Below, in pieces: positions 1 to 5,513 of a stretch of 11,364 nucleotides of DNA. Location: positions 1 to 11,364 of the forward strand of contig JBAZOB010000031.1 of NCBI GenBank assembly GCA_041648895.1, written 5' to 3'. The DNA comes from JBAZOB01 sp041648895. GTDB lineage: Bacteria > Patescibacteriota > JAHJAL01. The translations under genes were made by a program, and so were the position numbers. A model generated the notes under the pieces. That model worked only from the letters and a program-made list of their open reading frames with translations. It was not told the origin of the DNA and did no database searches. The stretch's first letter is position 1. Every line of letters starts with the position of its first letter.

Positions 1-117
1 AGTACCAGGCGAATTCCGCTCCACGTCATCATTGATCACTGTCACGCGAGCCGCCCGCGCCACTCCCCACCCCAAAAAAATGACCATCACTAGCCCCCCG
101 ACAATTTTTCGCCCCAT
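1..117 (-). CDS. Secreted protein of unknown function, N-terminal 39 residues only
   Basis: Partial gene: the ATG is at 117 and the frame stays open to the window edge, so only 39 residues are visible. They form a textbook Sec signal peptide: a basic start (MGRK), a hydrophobic core (residues 5-18, IVGGLVMVIFLGWG) and a small-residue cleavage region (VARAA, around residues 19-23). The mature part begins RVTVINDD. An in-frame TAA lies four codons upstream (127-129), so no longer start is possible. A weak purine stretch (AAAGGG) sits only 3 bases before the ATG. It follows the 185-aa gene after a 54-base gap with a candidate promoter. The export call is an inference from the signal; the function cannot be read from this fragment. 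Confidence 0.65.
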   Translation of the reverse strand, partial: MGRKIVGGLVMVIFLGWGVARAARVTVINDDVERNSPGT

Positions 118-148
118 TGACCCTTTTTAATATTATTCTTTCCTACTT

Positions 149-175
149 ATCATAATATATAAATAAACACTTCAA
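149..175 (-). promoter_or_regulatory. Weak candidate promoter for the secreted-protein gene
   Basis: On the minus strand TTGAAG (175-170) and TATGAT (154-149) resemble sigma-70 -35 and -10 boxes, but the spacer is only 15 bases. The -35-like box overlaps the TGA stop of the preceding gene. The gap here is AT-rich, so chance matches are likely; support is low. Confidence 0.25.
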
Positions 176-729
176 TAACACTCCCCCTTCATTTGAGTCA
201 ATATCCGAGCATAATTCAAGGCCCTTTCTAAAAATTCCGGTTTTTTAACCATTCCCAGGTCATCTTTATTTTGCTCATCAACACCCAATTCACGAAAATG
301 TAGACTAATAAAATATTCAAATAGAACTCCACCAGTTACACTATTTTTCCTAAGAATCGATTCTTTTTCATCCTCAGTTAATACTTTCTTTCGGCAAAAC
401 TTTTCCATCTCACTTTTGAATTCATCCACTGCCGGATAATACGATCCGTTACTGGCTATTACTGACCTGATCACATCATAATTATCACCATTTAATTCCA
501 GTTTTCTAGTTTTGTATAATAACCAAAAAGCCGCTATTTTTGTATCACTCTTTACTTCTTCCAAATTAGGCAACTGCTCTCTTTGCCTATACATTTTTTT
601 AAACAATAAAACGCCCAGGTTATAAGCTAAAAAATCCCCATTAGACAACAACTCACGCGCCCGGGATGTGAGAAAATATGGTTCAACTGGTGACTCTCTT
701 AAATTTCCACCCCGATTATTCAAACCCAT
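172..729 (-). CDS. Hypothetical protein, about 185 aa, unrecognised
   Basis: I do not recognise this family. The protein is soluble-looking and rich in Lys, Glu, Asn and Leu, with no signal peptide, no transmembrane segment and no catalytic motif I can name. The N-terminus is Gly/Asn-rich (MGLNNRGGN), followed by helix-like stretches and two cysteines, one mid-protein (KFCRKK) and one near the end (GECY). I chose the ATG at 729; a TTG six codons upstream (747) is possible. The ATG is favoured because two TATAAT boxes (750-755 and 759-764) would put the transcript start near 743, inside the longer version. Coding is supported by length, strand agreement and a G-over-C coding strand like its neighbours, but it is AT-richer than the conserved genes. 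Probably a lineage-restricted protein. Confidence 0.72.
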   Translation of the reverse strand: MGLNNRGGNLRESPVEPYFLTSRARELLSNGDFLAYNLGVLLFKKMYRQREQLPNLEEVKSDTKIAAFWLLYKTRKLELNGDNYDVIRSVIASNGSYYPAVDEFKSEMEKFCRKKVLTEDEKESILRKNSVTGGVLFEYFISLHFRELGVDEQNKDDLGMVKKPEFLERALNYARILTQMKGECY

Positions 730-749
730 ACCGAATTTATTAATCAAAT

Positions 750-778
750 ATTATACCGATTATACCATATTGTCGCCA
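750..778 (-). promoter_or_regulatory. Candidate promoter for the 185-aa hypothetical gene
   Basis: The minus strand carries perfect TATAAT at 755-750, with TGGCGA (778-773, 3 of 6 matches to TTGACA) 17 bases upstream. A second perfect TATAAT lies at 764-759. The predicted start near 743 would leave a leader of only about 14 bases before the ATG at 729. The -10 boxes are clear; the -35 is poor. Confidence 0.4.
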
Positions 779-810
779 CCAGAACTCAGTCTCTGACTTC
801 ATTAAACTCA

Positions 811-1647
811 CTAAGCAATAATACCCCGCAAAATATTATTCACATACTCCAGACCATTATCTTCAGTTATGACCACATCGAATACCCGTCGATAACTTGA
901 CATCAACTTATCCACCTCATCATTCAACCAACCAATCTTGATCAGATTATGATAATCAAAACCCTCCACCATCCCCACATCATCAACACTATCACCGAGC
1001 AAAATTACATTTTTCCGGCTAGCAATATTTTCGTACCAGGGATAATGCGTCAAGGTAGTCTCATATTTATTTAACGAATGAATCACCTCACCCTTGATAC
1101 CCTTCATCTGACCCTTCTGATCAAAATCCAGATAATTGGCCACCACATATATATTACCCCAATCAAAACCAGCCATAGCTAATCGACGATCAATCATATT
1201 ACCCATACCAGCCGACATAATTACCACCGGAATATTATTTCGACTGGTTAATTTAATAAACTTATCCATGCCCGAGCGAAAACTAAATTTTGACAGCTGG
1301 GCAATCTCGTTTATTTTTGATTCGGTCAATCCATATTCCACCAACAACTCTAAATGTCTTGTCCACCATTCACGCATAATGGCCGCTTTTTCCGCTCGGC
1401 TCATGTCCGGATCTATCTCCCAGGGATGATAATAATCATAATACTCATTTGCCCGCCGGACATATTCAGCCGGCAGATAATTAGCTTGTCTAATAGCTCC
1501 AAAAGAAGTATTTACCTTATGACCATCGACAAACGCCCGCGTTAACGTCCGGTCAAAATCCGTAATGACATGCAATGAACCCACCCCCGCATCCTTAACT
1601 ACCTTGATAAACAAATTAATGTTTTTTGGATTAATAATTTCAATCAT
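811..1647 (-). CDS. Cytosolic 5'-nucleotidase III family (pyrimidine 5'-nucleotidase, UMPH-1-like), HAD superfamily
   Basis: HAD-fold phosphatase of 278 aa, expected to remove the 5' phosphate from pyrimidine nucleoside monophosphates in the cytoplasm. HAD motif I is TDFDRTLT (nucleophile Asp30, acid/base Asp32), motif II is the Ser of MSAGMG (Ser145), and motif IV is LLGDSVDD (Asp219, Asp222/223). Stretches diagnostic of this family are also present: YYHPWEIDPDMS (72-83), MREWWT (91-96), NYLDFD (171-176), KGEVIH..NK (185-194, probable motif III lysine) and KIGWLND (237-243). These match my memory of the human enzyme (YYPIEID, VEWWT, SNYMDF, LLGDS, KIGFLND), so this is the specific family rather than a generic HAD protein. 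It lies 261 bases downstream of the Nudix gene, with repeat elements between them. No Shine-Dalgarno is visible before the ATG. Substrate is inferred from family. Confidence 0.92.
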   Translation of the reverse strand: MIEIINPKNINLFIKVVKDAGVGSLHVITDFDRTLTRAFVDGHKVNTSFGAIRQANYLPAEYVRRANEYYDYYHPWEIDPDMSRAEKAAIMREWWTRHLELLVEYGLTESKINEIAQLSKFSFRSGMDKFIKLTSRNNIPVVIMSAGMGNMIDRRLAMAGFDWGNIYVVANYLDFDQKGQMKGIKGEVIHSLNKYETTLTHYPWYENIASRKNVILLGDSVDDVGMVEGFDYHNLIKIGWLNDEVDKLMSSYRRVFDVVITEDNGLEYVNNILRGIIA

Positions 1648-1660
1648 AAGATTAAATAAT

Positions 1661-1852
1661 AATTAATGAGTTGGGTGAATTAATCTTTTTATGTGTCATC
1701 CCCGCCTTCCGGGGTCCCCGCCAACTCGTTAGATTGGTGGGGTGGGTTAGCGGGGATCTCATATGTAACGCGTTTATTACATTCTTGTTGATGAGATCCC
1801 CGCTCAAGGCGGGGATGACAGGGAAATGACTAATTGGCACAACTCATTAATT
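1661..1852. repeat. Nested palindromic element (REP/MITE-like) between the Nudix and nucleotidase genes
   Basis: Three perfect inverted-repeat pairs lie inside one another. The outer pair is AATTAATGAGTTG (1661-1673) with its complement at 1840-1852. The next is TGTCATCCCCGCCTT (1694-1708) with 1806-1820, 15 bp. The inner is AGCGGGGATCTCAT (1749-1762) with 1791-1804, 14 bp. A side hairpin CCCCGCCAA/TTGGTGGGG (1716-1724/1734-1742) would make a three-way junction. The 8-mer ATCCCCGC or its complement occurs four times in alternating orientation (1698, 1750, 1796, 1809), so two small hairpins can replace the large one. The outer ends are flanked by AATAAT on both sides (1655-1660, 1853-1858), a possible target duplication, although the surroundings are low-complexity. 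The GC-rich core contrasts with very AT-rich borders. A 62-codon frame runs across it but looks non-genic. Confidence 0.8.
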
Positions 1853-1915
1853 AATAATGAATAATTAATATTATTTTTATAATTAACTCATTATTCCATT
1901 ATTCATTATTAATTA
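1848..1915. repeat. AT-rich 18-bp inverted repeat with 7-bp periodicity at the Nudix stop codon
   Basis: A perfect 18-bp pair, TAATTAATAATGAATAAT (1848-1865) and its complement (1898-1915), surrounds a 32-base AT-rich spacer. The right arm is part of a heptamer run (ATTATTC, ATTATTA, ATTATTC at 1898-1918) that covers the Nudix stop codon (1909-1911). On the minus-strand transcript this would form an AU-only hairpin right after the stop. It has no T-run typical of an intrinsic terminator. Confidence 0.7.
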
Positions 1916-2457
1916 TTCTCATTCCTCACATATCGATCAATCAAAAGAACTACCACTACCGTCTCCACATCAGTAATCTCGCCGCGATCAATCATATTTA
2001 ATACTTCCCGAAAATCTATCAAGGCCACCTCAATATCCTCATCCGGTTCCAAACTTTGCTTAGTCAAACGTAAATCTCGCGCCAGATAATACGACATAAT
2101 CTGAGTATAACGACTGGGCGCCCGATGTAAATTGGCTAAATTTATTATTTCCCCCGCCTCATAACCAGTTTCTTCCCGCAACTCACGCCGAGCTGATTCT
2201 TCTTTTGATTCCACCTCGGGATCAAAATATCCCGCCGGCAAATGCCACATGATCTCTCCCGCCCCCACCCGATTTTCCTTGATCAAAATCAGTTTATTAT
2301 CATCCGTCAAAGCCCCGATCGCCGCCCCTTCACCTTCTTCAATCACCGTCCAATCTTGTACCTGATCACGACTCATCTTCATCTGATCACTGCGGATTTT
2401 CACCCAACGATCCTCATAAACAATCCTGCTCCCCAACTTTTGCCACTTTTTTACCAT
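1909..2457 (-). CDS. Nudix hydrolase, ADP-ribose pyrophosphatase-like
   Basis: A 182-aa cytoplasmic Nudix enzyme, expected to hydrolyse a nucleoside diphosphate linked to another group (ADP-ribose is the best guess) with Mg2+. The N-terminal ~40 residues (YEDRWVKIRSDQMK...) form the small beta domain typical of ADPRase-type members. The catalytic helix lies at 76-99: Gly76, Glu83, then RELREETGY with the metal-binding Glu residues. There are six residues between Gly76 and Glu83 instead of the five in the Nudix consensus. Later features fit the subfamily: EPDEDIEV (137-144) and GEITDVET (159-166). It starts 16 bases after the yvcK stop, so the two are probably co-transcribed. No Shine-Dalgarno is visible; a 7-bp repeat tract precedes the ATG by four bases. 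The exact substrate is not determined. Confidence 0.93.
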   Translation of the reverse strand: MVKKWQKLGSRIVYEDRWVKIRSDQMKMSRDQVQDWTVIEEGEGAAIGALTDDNKLILIKENRVGAGEIMWHLPAGYFDPEVESKEESARRELREETGYEAGEIINLANLHRAPSRYTQIMSYYLARDLRLTKQSLEPDEDIEVALIDFREVLNMIDRGEITDVETVVVVLLIDRYVRNENN

Positions 2458-2461
2458 AAGT

Positions 2462-2489
2462 TATTATTACAAATTAGGAATTAGAAATT
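2462..2489. repeat. Four tandem AT-rich heptamers across the yvcK stop and the Nudix leader
   Basis: On the plus strand TATTATT, ACAAATT, AGGAATT and AGAAATT follow one another in exact 7-base steps. The tract supplies the yvcK TAA (2474-2476) and ends four bases before the Nudix ATG. ACAAATT recurs twice in tandem upstream of ispG. Confidence 0.6.
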
Positions 2490-3481
2490 CTTATCAATAC
2501 CCGCGCCAATTTCCGACTATCGTGACGAATAAACGCCCGCTGCTTGGCCAACACATCTGATTTACTATATTGAGGTTTTACCGCGCTCAAAACATCCGTT
2601 TCAATCACTTGGTATGATCTTTTTTTATATCGTTTTTTATCAAACCGCACCAGCATCTCTCTTTCCCGGGAGTACTTATCGATTAATTTTTGACTCGGCT
2701 GCTTCTGATTATAAATAACATAATCAATTCGCTCCGCCCCAATTAGATTATTAATACTGGCCACATAATCATCCAAATCAAACTCACCTGTTTGCCCCAA
2801 CTTGTTAACCAGATTACAATTATAAACCACTTTAGCCTTAGTTGCCCGGATAGCTCGGTCAATTCCCCTCACCAACAAATTGGGCACAATACTGCAATAA
2901 TGATTCCCCGGACCAATCACTACCAGGTCCGCTTCCTTGATCCGTTTAACAGCCAAAGGATTAGCTTGTCCAACTGGTCTCAAATAGTTACGCTTGATAC
3001 CCACTGCTTCAATTTCATTGCAGGCATTGATCTCATCCTGCCCATTTAGTACCCGCCCATCAGATAATTCCATCATCAGTTCCACATCATCATTGGTTAC
3101 TGGTATCACTTCCCCTCGAATTTTTAACACTTTACCCACTTCCTCCACCCCCTGAGCGAAACTACCCGTCATTTTTTCAAAAGCCGACAGAAAAATATTG
3201 CCAAAACTATGCCCGGACAGACTACCTTGATCAAATCGATAATTCATTAGATCACGCAAAATCGGCGGTGATTCACTCAACGCCACAAGACATTGCCGCA
3301 CATCACCCGGCGGCAACACTCCCAATTCATCCCGCAACACCCCAGTTGACCCACCGTCATCCGCCATCGACACCACCGCCGACAACCGCGCCGGAAATTC
3401 CCGCAAACCAGACAACAGCACAAAACTCCCCGTCCCCCCGCCAATGGTGACCACCTTCTTTTGTCGCGCCGTTATTGTCAT
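2474..3481 (-). CDS. yvcK: YvcK/CofD-family protein (GlmR-like, UDP-GlcNAc-binding)
   Basis: A 335-aa Rossmann-type protein of the YvcK family. In Bacillus and relatives YvcK/GlmR binds UDP-GlcNAc and is needed for envelope synthesis during growth on gluconeogenic carbon sources; it is related to the F420-pathway enzyme CofD. Signature parts are visible: the N-terminal nucleotide-binding loop VTIGGGTGSF (11-20), SMADDGGSTGVLRDELG (38-54), PPGDVRQCL (57-65), GHSFGNIFL (90-98) and VVIGPGNHYCSIVPNLLV (187-204), followed by YNCNLVNKLGQTGEFDL. The length fits the family core. It sits 25 bases after the HD-domain gene and 16 bases before the Nudix gene, suggesting one operon. The start is an ATG without a recognisable Shine-Dalgarno. 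No neighbouring rapZ or whiA is seen, unlike the Bacillus arrangement. Confidence 0.94.
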   Translation of the reverse strand: MTITARQKKVVTIGGGTGSFVLLSGLREFPARLSAVVSMADDGGSTGVLRDELGVLPPGDVRQCLVALSESPPILRDLMNYRFDQGSLSGHSFGNIFLSAFEKMTGSFAQGVEEVGKVLKIRGEVIPVTNDDVELMMELSDGRVLNGQDEINACNEIEAVGIKRNYLRPVGQANPLAVKRIKEADLVVIGPGNHYCSIVPNLLVRGIDRAIRATKAKVVYNCNLVNKLGQTGEFDLDDYVASINNLIGAERIDYVIYNQKQPSQKLIDKYSREREMLVRFDKKRYKKRSYQVIETDVLSAVKPQYSKSDVLAKQRAFIRHDSRKLARVLIRISNS

Positions 3482-3506
3482 TTATTAACTTATAATAAAT
3501 CAATTG

Positions 3507-4097
3507 TTACTTACTCCAGTCTCCCGCCTGAAAACGATTAGGAGCATTATGATGCCAGGCGTGTGGGTCAGAATCATAGAGTTGATCCCAAATTTGTTTG
3601 GCAGTTTTGGTATACAGCTTAGTCTCACTCACTTTTTTGCGCATCTCATACTTGTTCTTCCATAATTCACAACCATTGGCTCGTTGTTCAATCAATTCCA
3701 TATCGATATCAATATTATCGGCATCTTTAACCACCCTGGCCTCAATACATTCTCGCTTTTCATATTCCTTCCATAGATCAATAAAATCACTCGCTAACGC
3801 CGTATTGGCCAACATGTCTTCAATCGCCTCCTCTTCTTTCCGAACCACATATTGCCTGGAAAGATAATGAACATCGCCCGCCCGACTTTCCGAAATATCA
3901 TGCACCAAAGCCATCTTCAACACTTTACCAATATCTTCCACCCCTTCATTTTTGGCGATTACCAGTGCTATCCATGCCACTCGATAAGTATGCTCGGCCA
4001 GATTGGCGAAATCTGCACCCAAAAACTGTCGCCAGGTCCGCTGCACATAGCGGATTGTGCCCATCTCGTATAAAAATTCAATATCTCTTTTTTGCAT
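3507..4097 (-). CDS. HD-domain phosphohydrolase (HDDC2/YfbR-like 5'-deoxynucleotidase)
   Basis: A 196-aa HD-superfamily metal-dependent phosphohydrolase. The metal ligands are evident: His36 in AEHTYR, the His66-Asp67 pair in ALVHDISE, and Asp125 in VKDADNID. The order and spacing fit the HDDC2/YfbR group, whose characterised members remove phosphate from deoxyribonucleoside 5'-monophosphates. Residues 66-75 (HDISESRAGD) resemble the group motif HDxxExxxGD. The C-terminal ~40 residues are Trp/His-rich (KQIWDQLY, HAWHHN) with no function I can assign. It has one of the strongest ribosome-binding sites in the window (GGAGGA). It lies 34 bases after the MFS gene and 25 bases before yvcK, so it is likely in their operon. 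Substrate is inferred from family. Confidence 0.92.
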   Translation of the reverse strand: MQKRDIEFLYEMGTIRYVQRTWRQFLGADFANLAEHTYRVAWIALVIAKNEGVEDIGKVLKMALVHDISESRAGDVHYLSRQYVVRKEEEAIEDMLANTALASDFIDLWKEYEKRECIEARVVKDADNIDIDMELIEQRANGCELWKNKYEMRKKVSETKLYTKTAKQIWDQLYDSDPHAWHHNAPNRFQAGDWSK

Positions 4098-4102
4098 TTA
4101 TA

Positions 4103-4108
4103 TCCTCC
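4103..4108 (-). promoter_or_regulatory. Strong ribosome-binding site of the HD-domain gene
   Basis: The minus strand reads GGGGAGGATATAAATG: GGAGGA (4108-4103) sits 5 bases before the ATG at 4097. It confirms that this start is used and that the organism has a conventional anti-Shine-Dalgarno, although most neighbours lack such a site. Confidence 0.8.
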
Positions 4109-4131
4109 CCAAATTATAAAAAAATTACTTA

Positions 4132-5316
4132 TTAACCCACCACATCTTCCTTCTTCAACCTAAAAAAAGTTATGCCCGACATAATAACCAAGGCAATCGT
4201 CAAAAACATATACCTCATATCAATATCAGCTATATAACCAAGGATAGGCCTCATCACCACCTGATACAAACTATACATCAAAGACAATGTGGACAATATC
4301 GTCGCCCGATTAATGCTTTTGATATGACGGTTAAAATAATCCGAAAAAATCGGGTCACGGATATTACCAGCGGCGTCAGTAATAACAAATAACACAAACG
4401 ACCACACCGGATCAAAAACCAAAGCCATTACCGTCCACATTAGGGCTGGAAAAACTGACACGATAACTACCGCCTTCTCCACGCCCCACCATTCCTCCAA
4501 CTTATGCGCATACAACTTAGTCAACACCGTTAAAAGCGACGATACAAAAATTGCCGGACCATACCAACCACTATCAACACCCGCTTGCAAAAAATATGGT
4601 TGGAATGCATAAAACAAAATTATGGAAAAAGGTGTCGTTAGTAACTTCAAATATAATATTTTCTTCATTTTTTTATTACCAAGAATAATCTTCGCCCCAT
4701 CCACAAACATTTTTATGCCTGATTCCGGCTTATGTTCAATTTTCTCACCTGCATAAGATCGCCGCGGCTCTTTGACCGTCAACATAATGATCATTCCCAC
4801 CACCTGTGCCACCATAATCAACATATACAGAAAATAAAAAGATTTCATGTCATGATTGATCGCTATCCAACCACCAATCAAACCAGCAGCCGCCGCCGCC
4901 AACGGAAAAATGGCTAAATAATAACCATATACTTTCTGCATCTTTTTTTCCTGCCCCAGCGCTACCAATTGATCATAAACCAAAGCCTGATCCGAGCCCG
5001 ATTCGAACGCGATCGATACACCCGCCAGAAAAAAACAGAGAGCAAATCCCCAAAATCCATCCGCCCAGAACCAAGGAATCCAGGACAAAATCCACACCAG
5101 ATCACCAAAGATAATACTCCACTTGCGCCCCACCTTGTCCCCAATTATCCCCGTCGGCACCTCAAACAACATCAAACCAATCATCAGAAACGATTCCAAC
5201 CACATGATCTCCCCAAAACTTAATCCTTTGGCCACCAAAAACAGCGTCTGCGCCGGCAGCATAAAATACAAATTGCGGAAGAACCGCGACACAATAAATC
5301 GGTAAATATTTTCCAT
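4132..5316 (-). CDS. MFS transporter, substrate unknown
   Basis: A 394-aa inner-membrane protein of the major facilitator superfamily, with roughly 12 hydrophobic helices. The MFS loop 2-3 motif appears as FEVPTGIIGDKVGRK (51-65), a variant typical of a subgroup that often also carries SGSDQALVYD (106-115), seen here after helix 4. A charged cytoplasmic stretch at 182-218 (KEPRRSYAGEKIEHK...) separates the two six-helix halves. The second half includes DPIFSDYFNRHI (321-332) and NRATILSTLSL. Members of this subgroup are proton-linked exporters or uptake carriers of varied small molecules; nothing here fixes the substrate. It is the first gene of the likely MFS-HD-yvcK-Nudix operon and starts just downstream of the 42-bp inverted repeat. 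No Shine-Dalgarno is visible; heptamer repeats end 6 bases before the ATG. Confidence 0.94.
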   Translation of the reverse strand: MENIYRFIVSRFFRNLYFMLPAQTLFLVAKGLSFGEIMWLESFLMIGLMLFEVPTGIIGDKVGRKWSIIFGDLVWILSWIPWFWADGFWGFALCFFLAGVSIAFESGSDQALVYDQLVALGQEKKMQKVYGYYLAIFPLAAAAAGLIGGWIAINHDMKSFYFLYMLIMVAQVVGMIIMLTVKEPRRSYAGEKIEHKPESGIKMFVDGAKIILGNKKMKKILYLKLLTTPFSIILFYAFQPYFLQAGVDSGWYGPAIFVSSLLTVLTKLYAHKLEEWWGVEKAVVIVSVFPALMWTVMALVFDPVWSFVLFVITDAAGNIRDPIFSDYFNRHIKSINRATILSTLSLMYSLYQVVMRPILGYIADIDMRYMFLTIALVIMSGITFFRLKKEDVVG

Positions 5317-5322
5317 GTGTAC

Positions 5323-5510
5323 TAAAATTACGAATTATGAATGACGAATTGCATTAGTCATATATCATTTATTTTAATTATATGGCTAGCCGCAAAAAAA
5401 ATTACTGATATTTAGAAATAACCATCACCGAGGCCAAACTTTCGCTGCCATTAATTAAAATAAATGATATATGACTAATGCAATTCGTCATTCGTCATTC
5501 GTCATTCATA
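5323..5510. repeat. Long inverted repeat (42-bp perfect arms) with flanking 7-bp tandem repeats, MITE-like
   Basis: The arms 5339-5380 and 5452-5493 are perfect reverse complements over 42 bases, around a 71-base core (5381-5451). Outside the arms, both ends continue as 7-bp tandem repeats in opposite orientation. The left end on the plus strand is TAAAATT, ACGAATT, ATGAATG, ACGAATT (5323-5350). The right end is AATTCGT, CATTCGT, CATTCGT, CATTCAT (5482-5509). The core contains GGCTAGCC (5384-5391) and an A8 run (5394-5401). The whole fills the gap between the ispG stop (5514-5516) and the MFS start (5316). There is no transposase, so it could be a non-autonomous element, a recombination product, or a hairpin that limits read-through from ispG into the MFS operon. 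Confidence 0.85.
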
Positions 5511-5513
5511 ATT

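Noticed and set aside
1136..1545. Plus-strand ORFs opposite the nucleotidase gene, and similar ones opposite most other genes
   Set aside because: They lie antisense to strongly supported genes, are rich in Ile, Pro, Ser and His as expected for reverse readings, and lack start signals.
1652..1840. 62-codon minus-strand ORF (MPISHFPVIPALSGD...) between the Nudix and nucleotidase genes
   Set aside because: It is a translation of the GC-rich palindromic repeat; the reading changes with the repeat and there is no ribosome-binding site or protein-like composition.
5381..5451. Intrinsic terminator in the core of the 42-bp inverted repeat
   Set aside because: The GGCTAGCC palindrome is only a short stem, and its A8 run does not give a hairpin followed by U-run on the minus-strand transcript.
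5323..5510. CRISPR-like array from the repeated GAATGAC units
   Set aside because: Repeats are 7 bp with no spacers between them; this is a simple tandem repeat.
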